This document shows positions 1-7,722 of a stretch of 64,000 nucleotides of DNA, in pieces (position 1 is the stretch's first letter; each line of letters begins with the position of its first letter). The stretch lies in assembly GCF_013466605.1 (NCBI RefSeq), contig NZ_CP059162.1:3658001-3722000 (forward strand), given 5' to 3'. Both the position numbers and the translations under genes were made by a program. The stretch is from Pseudomonas chlororaphis subsp. aurantiaca (GTDB lineage: Bacteria; Pseudomonadota; Gammaproteobacteria; Pseudomonadales; Pseudomonadaceae). The notes beneath the pieces are model-generated. The model saw only the letters and a list, made by a program, of their open reading frames with translations, was not told where the DNA came from and did no database searches.

Positions 1-408
1 GCCGCAGCCGATGACCGCCACCGCGCGTATTTCCACGCGCAATGCGGGAAGGGCCAGTTGCGTGACGCCAACCGCGCTCCAGGATGGGTAACGATCGGGG
101 AAGTACTTGTCCTTGATCTGTCCGAACGTATGGATCTCGCCCTGCAGATCGATATGGAAGGTCATCAGCTCGACCACGTCGGCCAGGCTTGCACCCGCTT
201 CCTCGAGAATGCCGCTCAAGGCCTGGAACGCCAGGTGCGTTTGTGCCTCGATGCCTTCGGCCGGAGTCATGGTCGCGTCGACGCCAACCTGGCCGGACAC
301 CCAGATCATGTTCCCCACGCGGGTCGCCTGGGAGAAGTGAAAATTGTCGTAAATGGCCTGGGTATGGCCAGGGTTGATGGACTGTCGACGCAAGTCTTGG
401 GTGGTCAT
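1..408 (-). CDS. RidA family (YjgF/YER057c) protein, C-terminus cut by window edge
   Basis: The minus-strand frame starts at ATG 408 behind AGGAG (7-nt spacer) and runs 136 codons off the left edge with no stop. Known role of the family: hydrolysis of reactive enamine/imine intermediates in amino acid metabolism. The translation has the typical small RidA fold pattern: an N-terminal INPGH stretch, the central VSGQVGVD segment, a helix with QALSGILEEAGASL, and the late ALPALRVEIRAVAV segment, whose arginine is in the position of the substrate-binding Arg. The stop lies outside the window, so the true length is unknown; about 130-140 residues would be normal. It ends 20 bp upstream of the dioxygenase start region and lies downstream of it on the same strand, so the two may be co-transcribed. 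The substrate cannot be told. Confidence 0.85.
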   Translation of the reverse strand, partial: MTTQDLRRQSINPGHTQAIYDNFHFSQATRVGNMIWVSGQVGVDATMTPAEGIEAQTHLAFQALSGILEEAGASLADVVELMTFHIDLQGEIHTFGQIKDKYFPDRYPSWSAVGVTQLALPALRVEIRAVAVIGCG

Positions 409-428
409 GGACGATCTCCTTATTAGGC

Positions 429-1262
429 TTAGGCGATTTGCCGGAACGTGGTGTGGCGAAAGGAATCCCCGGCCTTCAGGTCTGCCAGTTCCTGGGTGAA
501 GAGCACGCCTTGCTGCGGATAACCGGCAGCGCTGTGTTCCGGCAGCGGGCGGAAGGTTGCGTCGTCGCCGAAGAAGCGGAAGACAAAGGTGTGACGATCC
601 GGGAAGGTCTCATCGACCGGAGCACCACCGTGCAGCGCGCCGGGATGGAGCACGACTATGTCTCCAGGCTCGGTCGCCCAGGAGAGGATTTCGTAAGCGT
701 CGGGATCCTGCTTGCGCTGGGCCTCGACATCGGGAAGCCGAGGCAGTGCGTTGCCGCCATGCAGGGGCTGGGTCGGGTCGTTCGGATCGAGGAAGGTGGT
801 GCCGTCGTAACGCGGCCCTTTGTGCGAGCCGCGGACGATCTCCAGGGCATTGCGCTTGGGCACCGACTCGAAGCTGATCCAGGCATTGCCCCAATGCAGG
901 CCAGCCCAAGGCAAATAGGAGGTGTCCTGGTGCCAGAGCGTACGGGAGCCGCGGCCGCCCGCCTTGAGAAACACTTCCTCGGCGAAATACCAGACATGTT
1001 CAGAGCCCCAGAGCTGCGCAAACAGCTTGCCGAAGGGCAGGGAAGCGACCAGTTCCTCGAGCCGGGCCTTGGCCCTGGGGTTGGCATTGTCGACATGCGA
1101 TTGCTGCTCGGTCCCGTCGAACATCCTGAAAGCATGCGGGCCGTGATTCTCGACAGCCCAGTCGTAGGCGGCCCGGCACTGGGCCAACTGTTCTTCGTTC
1201 AGAAAACCTTTGATCAGGACGGCCCCGTCTTCCAGGAACGCCTTGCGCACAGAGTCTTGCAT
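429..1262 (-). CDS. Phytanoyl-CoA dioxygenase (PhyH) family Fe(II)/2-oxoglutarate oxygenase
   Basis: A 277-residue protein starting at ATG 1262 with a strong AGGAGG upstream. The non-heme iron facial triad is visible: H-x-D in the segment WHQDTSYLPW and the distal histidine in HPGALHGGAP. A later FRFFGDD arginine could hold 2-oxoglutarate. Family role: 2-oxoglutarate-dependent hydroxylation of small molecules, lipids or metabolites. The length is normal for bacterial PhyH proteins. The RidA-family gene begins 20 bp downstream on the same strand, suggesting a small catabolic operon involving an amine or amino-acid-derived compound; that is inference. The substrate is unknown. Confidence 0.85.
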   Translation of the reverse strand: MQDSVRKAFLEDGAVLIKGFLNEEQLAQCRAAYDWAVENHGPHAFRMFDGTEQQSHVDNANPRAKARLEELVASLPFGKLFAQLWGSEHVWYFAEEVFLKAGGRGSRTLWHQDTSYLPWAGLHWGNAWISFESVPKRNALEIVRGSHKGPRYDGTTFLDPNDPTQPLHGGNALPRLPDVEAQRKQDPDAYEILSWATEPGDIVVLHPGALHGGAPVDETFPDRHTFVFRFFGDDATFRPLPEHSAAGYPQQGVLFTQELADLKAGDSFRHTTFRQIA

Positions 1263-1619
1263 GAGAGCTTCCTCCTAGGAAATGCCACTTGGCGATCTGG
1301 ATCCTAGCAAGTCGCTTTATTTTACGCAACACGTGTTATTATAATTTGAAAAAGGCGTCGACAAGGCCAGATTCCCAGGCCTGGCTAATGCTTATCGAGT
1401 TCATCACCCGCTGACCTTCGGCGGCTCGGAGTACGAAACCTGCTGCGATGCCGAGCAGTAACGGAAACGCTGTCAGAGGGAAGGCGGGTTCGGCTGCAAG
1501 GTGCCGCAGATGACGCGAATTCGGAGCGGGTAGCCAAGGGTGGTGGGCTGCATGCACTGGATGGAAGCGATAGCCCAGGCGGACAACCGTATTTTAATCA
1601 GGACTCTTACCCGGTTTTT
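1263..1619. other. Intergenic stretch without a supported gene
   Basis: This 357-bp region between the dioxygenase and the response regulator holds the divergent promoters. A 72-codon minus-strand frame (1339-1557) and short plus-strand frames exist, but none has a recognisable family or ribosome binding site. AT-rich runs near 1316-1350 (ttttacgc, ttattataatttg) could be the dioxygenase promoter. Nothing else could be supported. Confidence 0.5.
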
Positions 1620-2327
1620 ATGGACAACTTAGATCTCGTTAATGTCTTGCTCGTTGAAGACGATCGGAAGCTGGCGGCGCTGATCGCAGAGTTTTTGCTC
1701 CGGCATGGTTTTGAGGTGCGGGTGGTTCACCGGGGCGACCAGGCGCTGGCGGCATTTATCGAGTTCAAGCCGAACGTCGTGCTGCTTGATCAGATGCTCC
1801 CAGGCCAGAGTGGGCTGCAAGTGTGCCGCGAGATTCGCAACCTGTCCGATACGCCCATCGTCATCCTGACCGCAAAAGGGGATGACCGGGACCATGTTCT
1901 CGGCCTGGAGTCCGGTGCCGACGATTATGTGATCAAGCCTTTCAAACCCTCTGTGTTGCTGGCTCGGCTACGCGCCTTGCAACGCCGGCTGGCACAAAAC
2001 TCAACGACACTCGATGTCCTGGAGTTCGGACGGTTATCGATCGACCGCGGTTGCCGGGTGGTCAGCCTGGCCGATGAAAAAATCAACCTGACCACCATGG
2101 AGTTCGAATTGCTGTGGGTGCTGGCCAGTGCGGAGGGCAAGCTTCTTTCTCGCGACGACATCCTCAACCGTATTCGCGGGATCCCGTTCGATGGGTTCAA
2201 CCGTAGTGTCGATGTCTACATCAGCAAGTTGCGCGGCAAACTCAATGACAACCCCCGGGACCCGGTATGCATCAAGACTATCTGGGGCAAGGGCTACGTT
2301 TTTAATCCGTTTGCGTGGGAAGTCTAG
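1620..2327 (+). CDS. OmpR/RstA-family response regulator, orphan
   Basis: A 235-residue two-domain regulator. The receiver domain (about residues 8-120) has the acidic pair D14/D15, phospho-acceptor D57 (VVLLDQMLPG), T84 and K106 (YVIKPF). The C-terminal winged-helix DNA-binding domain (about 130-232) ends in the usual IKTIWGKGYVFNP motif. No Shine-Dalgarno is obvious before ATG 1620. Partner kinases usually follow such genes, but here only a short membrane-peptide frame lies downstream, so the regulator is an orphan in this window. It most resembles RstA-type regulators. Target genes are unknown. Confidence 0.85.
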   Translation: MDNLDLVNVLLVEDDRKLAALIAEFLLRHGFEVRVVHRGDQALAAFIEFKPNVVLLDQMLPGQSGLQVCREIRNLSDTPIVILTAKGDDRDHVLGLESGADDYVIKPFKPSVLLARLRALQRRLAQNSTTLDVLEFGRLSIDRGCRVVSLADEKINLTTMEFELLWVLASAEGKLLSRDDILNRIRGIPFDGFNRSVDVYISKLRGKLNDNPRDPVCIKTIWGKGYVFNPFAWEV

Positions 2328-2403
2328 ATCGCGCTACGCCAATCATGGCTATTGGCTTGGCGAGAGAGACTTGGCTCAACCATTAATAGATGCAAGGTAG
2401 GAC

Positions 2404-2589
2404 ATGAAAAAGGTTTTTTTATTTTTGCTGTTTTTTGTCTGGATTCCGACATCTCTGTATTCGCTTTACTGCTGGAAAATGGCGGAGACCAGAGTTGCCG
2501 CCTTATGTCTCGCAGCACTCCTGGCAGCAGGCGGTCCTGCTAGCGCAGGGCGCCACCAAGCAAAGCAAACTATGGCTGAGCAAAGGTAG
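2404..2589 (+). CDS. Possible small exported peptide or truncated sensor N-terminus
   Basis: A 61-codon frame with GGTAGGAC upstream of ATG 2404. The first 20 residues (MKKVFLFLLFFVWIPTSLYS) form a clear signal-anchor or signal peptide. A second hydrophobic alanine/leucine-rich stretch follows, then a basic tail. It lies 76 bp after an orphan response regulator, where a sensor kinase would normally start, so it may be the leftover N-terminus of a deleted kinase. It could also be a real small membrane protein or chance. No family was recognised. Confidence 0.3.
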   Translation: MKKVFLFLLFFVWIPTSLYSLYCWKMAETRVAALCLAALLAAGGPASAGRHQAKQTMAEQR

Positions 2590-2657
2590 TTCGTTGATCG
2601 GCAGCATCGCTGTATGACAAGCTTCAACAATGACATCTAGACAGCTACGGATAAAAG

Positions 2658-3260
2658 ATGAAAGGAACAGATGTTAATGAGTCCGGTTCAGATTTTGATG
2701 ACTTCACACAATGTCGGCTTGAGTTCAAGCTTGATGTCAATCCGCGCTACGGGGAGCCATCTGACTACGTACTCCATTATGAGGGTAGCGTTTTGTCAGG
2801 AGAAGGATTCGACCAGCCCGTCGGTACAATATCGATTTATGTCGCAGACTTGCAGCAGGCGTACTTTGAAGGGCAGGACCCTTGGGAGGTGCTTGATAGT
2901 GTCGACAACGGGCTTGCGCATTTTTGCAGCCTCATTTCTCGTAAAACAGGGCGGTTCAAGCGATCTGTCGAATACATTGTTGGTTCCGACATTGAGCGTC
3001 TCTTGATCATTTCTCACCTATTTATAGATCCTGAGTATCGAGGGAGTGGTCTTGGGCTGAGTGCTATCGACGTGGCTTGTAAAGGACTTGGAAACGGTGC
3101 GGCGGCAGCCCTAAAGGCTTTTCCTACGCAATGGGAGGGCTGTGTTGTCGAAGATCCGAAGGCATTTCGTCGAGATCGACTCAAGTTGATGAGGTACTAC
3201 CAACGCGTCGCTTTTTTTCCGGTTCTTGGCGATGGTTTGATGGCAAGAGCTTTGTTTTAG
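2658..3260 (+). CDS. Uncharacterised protein with GNAT-like acetyl-CoA motif
   Basis: A 200-residue protein in lower-GC sequence. Residues about 115-140 read HLFIDPEYRGSGLGLSAID, which fits motif A of GNAT acetyltransferases (beta strand, then R-G-x-G-L-G loop, then helix). A YYQRVAFFP segment near the C-terminus fits the late GNAT strand. The N-terminal 100 residues are acidic and not recognised. The substrate is unknown. GC content below that of the flanking genes and the nearby remnants suggest an acquired gene. The GNAT call rests on one motif. Confidence 0.6.
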   Translation: MKGTDVNESGSDFDDFTQCRLEFKLDVNPRYGEPSDYVLHYEGSVLSGEGFDQPVGTISIYVADLQQAYFEGQDPWEVLDSVDNGLAHFCSLISRKTGRFKRSVEYIVGSDIERLLIISHLFIDPEYRGSGLGLSAIDVACKGLGNGAAAALKAFPTQWEGCVVEDPKAFRRDRLKLMRYYQRVAFFPVLGDGLMARALF

Positions 3261-3328
3261 GTATAGCTGGTGAAGGGGATTAGCTAACTCGCATTCGACA
3301 CTTCCTGGGGGCCTGATTCGGACAACTC

Positions 3329-3607
3329 TTGGATAATCGCCATCCGACGGCGTTCGCCCTGGAAGACCTGGTGACGGAACTGGAAGGTGGTTATCGCACC
3401 CGGTTGTTCGGCACCGGGCTGGCTGCGGTTGCCCAGACCTTGCTGGCGTACCTGCGGCCCGGCGACCAGGTGTTGATCAGCGATGCGGCGCCTGGCCCCG
3501 GAGTTTCTCCAGCTTTTCGGCATCCAGGTCGCCTACTTCAGGCCTGACGGCAGCGACCTGGAAGCGCGTCTGCGGGCCAATACCAGGATGGTCTACACCG
3601 AATCGGT
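3329..3607 (+). pseudogene. metC: Cystathionine beta-lyase (metC) remnant, frameshifted and truncated
   Basis: Two overlapping frames together read as the N-terminal third of a PLP-dependent cystathionine beta-lyase. The first covers RHPTAFALEDLVTELEGG, then the TRLFGTGLAAV and LLAYLRPGDQVLI segments. A second frame from about 3483 continues with FGIQVAYFRPDG and ANTRMVYTES. The frame change lies near 3480-3520. Homology stops abruptly near 3607, and neither the N-terminus nor the PLP-lysine part is present. It is therefore a dead fragment. The sudden end suggests a recombination junction with the DNA to its right. Confidence 0.75.
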
Positions 3608-4143
3608 GCGATCGTGCTGTCGAGGGCTTGCCCGGACGATTCGCTGCTGGCAGATGAATCAATCCTGGAGGTTTGCCGCGCTGAGATCCTTGAATCGCTG
3701 TTGGCGGGCTCAAAGATGCAAATCCTAGACATCCTTGACAGCGGCATGGGTCAATAACTGCACATTTTTCTGCACATTTCATAAGGCACACGGCCCCATG
3801 AAAATAAGGGGTTCCAGCCCAGTTCTTATCGGTGATTGGGATGGTTCTCTGCACATTTATTTTCACATTTGAAGCCATGTTTTAAGAATCAGCCCATGCA
3901 GTTGCTCTTGTCATTGAAATGACACAGTTCAGGCCTGGGCTGGCAGCCTTAGCACCGAAACACCGCTGCCGATGCCTCGCTGAAGGTTGTTAGAACGAGG
4001 CCGCCGAGGCGCCTGGCTGGAGGCGCTCCTCGACGGCTTGGGCCTGAAGGGGTTCAGGGAAGAGTTTCATTGGCGCAAGGCTCAGGAAGTGTGTTCGCCG
4101 CTTGCTTACCCAGAATCCAACTTACCCATGTAACGGTAGGGAC
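3608..4143. other. Gene-poor junction region at the left side of the island
   Basis: After the metC remnant an open tail of about 50 codons (frame of 3608, stop TAA 3755-3757) encodes a segment including LLADESILEVCRAEI that is not recognised. Four short direct repeats follow (3759-3870). A further open stretch near 4010-4130 (EALLDGLGLKGFREEFH) is also unrecognised and has no start. The region looks like fused fragments rather than intact genes. Confidence 0.4.
3759..3870 (+). repeat. Cluster of short direct repeats TGCACATTT
   Basis: TGCACATTT occurs at 3759-3767, 3771-3779 and 3850-3858, with a variant TTCACATTT at 3862-3870. Three exact 9-mers in 100 bp are unlikely by chance. The first begins one base after the stop codon of the unrecognised tail. 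Such arrays are typical of recombinase or transposase binding sites at element ends, or of iteron-like regulator sites. Which of these applies cannot be told. Confidence 0.5.
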
Positions 4144-4416
4144 TTAGTGGCTATCCAAGGCCTTTAGCTCTGACTCAATGCGTTGTACCAAGGGAGCTAG
4201 ATCTTCGCCGTTCATCAGGAAACTGCGCGCAAATAATGTCACGGGGTGTATACCCAAAGCGACGGCGAGATCTTCCACTTTTTCGATTGACGGGCTTTTC
4301 TTACCCGCTTCTACTTCGCTGACATACGCTTGGCTGGGGGCGAGCGCCTCCTGAGCTAACCCTTTGTTCAAACGTATTTTTTTCAGGGCTAGCCCGAACG
4401 CTACCTTCCGTTCCAT
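4144..4416 (-). CDS. XRE-family helix-turn-helix transcriptional regulator
   Basis: A 90-residue single-domain regulator. Residues about 8-62 form the Cro/CI-type HTH: LKKIRLNKGLAQEAL, then SQAYVSEVEAGKKSPSIEKVEDLA, then ALGIHPVTLFA. It is divergently arranged with the gene at 4503, with about 86 bp between the starts, so it probably represses its own and the neighbour's promoter. The ribosome binding site before ATG 4416 is weak (GTGAG). It lies in the mobile island downstream of the recombinase operon, as cargo or as island regulator. Confidence 0.85.
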   Translation of the reverse strand: MERKVAFGLALKKIRLNKGLAQEALAPSQAYVSEVEAGKKSPSIEKVEDLAVALGIHPVTLFARSFLMNGEDLAPLVQRIESELKALDSH

Positions 4417-4502
4417 TTGTATGACTCACAAAAGGAACGATGAAGCCCGTCACGATGTAAAACGACTATACTCGATAGCGATATTTGATCGAGGAAGTGA
4501 TC

Positions 4503-4946
4503 GTGTTTCGTACTTACGACTGGGCAGAGGCCGTCACAATAGAGTTATTTGACGAGGATTTCCGCGTCTGGACATACGTTGAGTATGACGTCGGTGGAGC
4601 ATGGTTCCATGTTCAAATCGAAGAACGGAGTGGCTCCATCGCAAAACGCTTCAATCTTATGATCAGTGGTGATCTGGCTCTACGCGCCTTGCTTGCTCGA
4701 CAGTCGAAGAAACTGGTCATAATCGAAGTTCAACTCGTCAGCGCGAATGAGCTCAATCAAGGTGGCCGACAACTGATGGAACCATTGATAAAGGCAGAGA
4801 CGGTGTTTGAAGGTAGAAAAAAAGGCACGATCTACCACGTCGAAAACGGTAATTGCTACCTCGTGGGTAATATTGATCTTGAAAGAGTTAAGCCAGAGGA
4901 GCGAGATGTGATCTTTGACCTGTCTATGCTTCTGAAGACACCTTAA
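4503..4946 (+). CDS. Unknown protein divergent from XRE regulator (island cargo)
   Basis: About 147 residues. I chose GTG 4503 because GAGGA lies 7 nt upstream; TTG 4485 and GTG 4497 in the same frame are alternatives. The protein is rich in beta-type stretches (VTIELFDEDFRVWTYVEYD, GAWFHVQIEERSG) followed by a mixed alpha/beta part. It has no signal peptide and no membrane segment, and I recognise no family. The lower GC and the position between a regulator and the recombinase operon suggest island cargo. It could be an effector controlled by the XRE protein, but no toxin or defence motif is visible. Confidence 0.6.
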   Translation: MFRTYDWAEAVTIELFDEDFRVWTYVEYDVGGAWFHVQIEERSGSIAKRFNLMISGDLALRALLARQSKKLVIIEVQLVSANELNQGGRQLMEPLIKAETVFEGRKKGTIYHVENGNCYLVGNIDLERVKPEERDVIFDLSMLLKTP

Positions 4947-5212
4947 CTCATGAATAACCGAACTCTACCAACCAATTGATCGACTAACAAGATTCCCAAA
5001 ATAGGCATTCCCAAGAGCTGTATCGACAATCATGAAAGGGAAGGAACCGTGCCCGACCCGGAGAGAAGGGCCGCGATATAGTTTTTCTAGGGAAGTGCTC
5101 TTCAGTCGACCGCTTAGCTATTCTTTATGATAGACTATCAATAGAAGTATTTATCCCTAACTGATGGCGGGGAGAACCAAGGCATTATCACAATAGTCAA
5201 TATAACGACTAC
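4947..5212. other. AT-rich intergenic stretch downstream of ginD
   Basis: The 266 bp between the unknown cargo gene and the end of the small recombinase-operon gene are AT-rich, especially 5100-5210 (tattctttatgatagactatcaatag). No gene or clear terminator was found. The convergent layout implies both transcripts end here. Confidence 0.4.
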
Positions 5213-5605
5213 TTAGCGTTTGAGCGAATCTAGGATGTTTTCAAGATCTAGCCCTTTCGCCAAGCACTTATCTGCAATTACGAACAGTGCTTCATAGAGT
5301 CGATCCCGCTGCATGATCAAGGCAGCATTCTCCACCTGAAGGTGGGCGATACGCTCTTCGAGACTTCTTCGGCGACGCGCACCATCTGGGTCCCTCCCGC
5401 TTTCCTTCATTTGTACTATACGAGCAGAGTCAATTCGCTTTCCACGCTCACCCGTTAAGGTAGCTCGGCTCGTCAGGGCCAGGCGCCGTTGTACTTCGGG
5501 ACGAGAAATAGGCGCAATTTCCCATCCTAAGCTAATCATCTGGGCGAGAAGGGCATCGATCGCTTCATCCAAGGTGGCTCCTCTCAAAGTTTGTCGTTGC
5601 GCCAT
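5213..5605 (-). CDS. ginD: GinD/TnpC-like small recombination protein
   Basis: A 130-residue protein starting 8 bp after the stop of ginC. Residues about 10-60 could form a helix-turn-helix-like N-domain. Residues about 75-105 (ERIAHLQVENAALIMQRDR) form a leucine-rich coiled coil. Size, order and architecture match the fourth gene of GInt islands and TnpC of Tn554, a small accessory protein for transposition or integration. It has no catalytic motif. The role is inferred from position and layout. Confidence 0.65.
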   Translation of the reverse strand: MAQRQTLRGATLDEAIDALLAQMISLGWEIAPISRPEVQRRLALTSRATLTGERGKRIDSARIVQMKESGRDPDGARRRRSLEERIAHLQVENAALIMQRDRLYEALFVIADKCLAKGLDLENILDSLKR

Positions 5606-5613
5606 TGTCGCCT

Positions 5614-7722
5614 CTACTCATCCGAAACCGAACTGTGCCGTTTTTCCATGTCAGTAACTGTCACTGGATGTCCATTGGGGAACACACGTTGTGGGCCAGT
5701 ATTAACATTGCGTTTAAGGGTGGCTTGTAGGTTGTCGAGCTTAGCCTGTTGGTCCGCCAGCCAGACATCGCTGCCCGCTTCACCGACGCCGGCATCCCGC
5801 ATGATAGCGATAGCTGTTACTAGACGCTCGACTTGACTCTCAAGGTTAGCCCGCTCGGAGGGAGTGCCCATCAGATGAAGATGCGAGCAGCCATTCCAGC
5901 ACTGTAGATGCTTAGGGCAGGGCGCTTGAGAGAAATCGTGAGCGCAACCTCCAAAAGGTGTTAAATGCAACGCCGTGGCATGTACGGTAAGGAACGCTTC
6001 TGCTGTGGTCATGCCCTTATCTGACAGAAGTGCATGATAACTGTCGGTCAACGCGCCCTGAATGCGCTTATCTCTGATACCCGTGTGCAGGAAATCGATG
6101 CGCTCGTGATGACTGTTGAACGCCAAAAACTCCTGATGAGCAGCAGTGTTCTCTTCGATGCTTGTATGTTGGTAATGGATGTTCTGATCCAGGCGTTTTC
6201 GCCCTAATGCCAACGCTTGCTGCACATTGCTCATGCCGGTTAGTTGGTAAATGGTATTCCGCCAGTGCCGAGGTTGGTGGCTTGTTAGCCGAATCGGAGT
6301 CCCGTCAGACTCGGTCAATGACCGACGCGAAAAAATGGATGCGTACTTTTCATCGCTACCCAGCGCATGATTAATATCCAAGAGGGTCACTCTACGCGGG
6401 ATTGCTCGAAAAACGTTCGCTTCCCGCCCACCAAGACGAAATTGGCCATCGAAAGCGATGGCAAGCGTTTCGCTGGTTTTTAGGACAACACGAGACGTAC
6501 CTCCGACATTTTCAGTTAACGCTGCATGGTTCCGTAGTTTGGGAACAAGAAAATGCTCAATATCACCCGCTAAGTAGCTGCGGTTGATCGCCTTCGTTCG
6601 ATCCTTGGTCTGGTCGCAGGGATGAATCCCATTTCGTGAAAAGTACGCATGCAGATTCCTAGAGGTCTCTCGGCCCTGGCTAAAGCCAAGCCAGCGGAGA
6701 ACTTCACCCTCTGACATTACTGCCTGCGGCGAGTAATCCCAGAGGCGTCCTGGATGGTCTTCTTGCCACCTAGCGATTTCTCGCTGTTCTTGCGTCAGCA
6801 CCTTCAGTCGTTCGACCGCCCGCCTGGCCAAAGGAATGTCGCTTTCTGCTAACCAATGAACACGGGATTGAAATTGCTTTTCCGCAAAGTACCTGATGCC
6901 GCATTCGACCAGAGGCTTGCCATTGGCATCTACAACCACTTCTCCTGTCGTTCCTTTGATCGGCCTTTCGACCCAACAGTCATAGGGAATCACTGCTACC
7001 TCATTGCCTCGTTGCCCAGTCGCAATCAATAAATCGATCACGCGCAGCAAGATTTCTTCGCCCTCACTAAGCGGGTTGTTCGAACATAAGGCATAGGCTT
7101 CCATCGCCTCGCGAGAAGGCAACCTATCATCAGATTTACGTTGTTTTACCGCACGATCAGGATCGTGCAATGAAATGTATTCGTGGCGGGGCTTCTCTGG
7201 TTTTGTAGCATGCTCAAAGTGGATGGCGATTTCGGTTAATTGCAGATTGTCAACCGTATCCGCGATCACCTGAAGATGAGATATCGCGTCGTAAAAGTTC
7301 TTATAGCCACTTTGGCGGAGAAATTCCACGACGCGGTCGAAATCGCCCCGCGTCAACAATGTAGGATCGGATACGTCCCGTTCAAACAGCGGGTTGTACA
7401 GCCGCCGGGCCGCAATATTGTAGGCAGCGACCATCGAAAACTTCAGGTCGCGAGTGCGCTGCAAGTATACGATCAAGGCTTTGCAGAAATTTTGAAAATC
7501 TAATGGAAGGGGAGCTTTAGGAGGCACAGGGTAGCCGTTTTGCTCAAGTGATTGTCGGTGTGTTTCGAAGGTAATGGTTTGTTGTCTTCCTCGCTGAGGT
7601 AACCAGCGCTCGACCTCCCACAGCGGTGCCCCCCAAGGTGTTGTTATCGGCAACACCTCGAAAACGGACTTTTCCTGGTTAATGAAATTCTCAAGGTTCT
7701 GCCTTGCCCTAAACTGCGTCAT
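5614..7722 (-). CDS. ginC: Large tyrosine recombinase, third of trio (GinC-like)
   Basis: A 702-residue integrase. Catalytic residues are visible: R238 (IATGQRGNEV), H482-x-x-R485 (SHQPRHWRNT) and nucleophile Y517 (NIHYQHTS). A cysteine/histidine cluster after the catalytic domain (C593, C602, C608, C612) may bind zinc. The long N-terminus (about 200 residues) holds the core-binding region. It overlaps ginB by 14 bp, so translation is probably coupled. Site-specific recombination of the island ends, together with the two upstream recombinases, is the expected role. Its length matches the long member of Tn554-like recombinase sets. Confidence 0.8.
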   Translation of the reverse strand: MTQFRARQNLENFINQEKSVFEVLPITTPWGAPLWEVERWLPQRGRQQTITFETHRQSLEQNGYPVPPKAPLPLDFQNFCKALIVYLQRTRDLKFSMVAAYNIAARRLYNPLFERDVSDPTLLTRGDFDRVVEFLRQSGYKNFYDAISHLQVIADTVDNLQLTEIAIHFEHATKPEKPRHEYISLHDPDRAVKQRKSDDRLPSREAMEAYALCSNNPLSEGEEILLRVIDLLIATGQRGNEVAVIPYDCWVERPIKGTTGEVVVDANGKPLVECGIRYFAEKQFQSRVHWLAESDIPLARRAVERLKVLTQEQREIARWQEDHPGRLWDYSPQAVMSEGEVLRWLGFSQGRETSRNLHAYFSRNGIHPCDQTKDRTKAINRSYLAGDIEHFLVPKLRNHAALTENVGGTSRVVLKTSETLAIAFDGQFRLGGREANVFRAIPRRVTLLDINHALGSDEKYASIFSRRSLTESDGTPIRLTSHQPRHWRNTIYQLTGMSNVQQALALGRKRLDQNIHYQHTSIEENTAAHQEFLAFNSHHERIDFLHTGIRDKRIQGALTDSYHALLSDKGMTTAEAFLTVHATALHLTPFGGCAHDFSQAPCPKHLQCWNGCSHLHLMGTPSERANLESQVERLVTAIAIMRDAGVGEAGSDVWLADQQAKLDNLQATLKRNVNTGPQRVFPNGHPVTVTDMEKRHSSVSDE

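Noticed and set aside
438..1307. 289-codon plus-strand open frame
   Set aside because: It is the antisense shadow of the PhyH-family gene, which has catalytic motifs and a ribosome binding site.
1339..1557. 72-codon minus-strand frame in the gap before the response regulator
   Set aside because: No ribosome binding site, no recognisable family and no coding bias that I could see.
3759..3870. CRISPR array
   Set aside because: The repeats are only 9 bp with irregular spacing, and no cas genes are present.
3608..3870. Tn7-type transposon end
   Set aside because: The repeats are suggestive of transposase sites, but no Tns protein could be recognised in the window.
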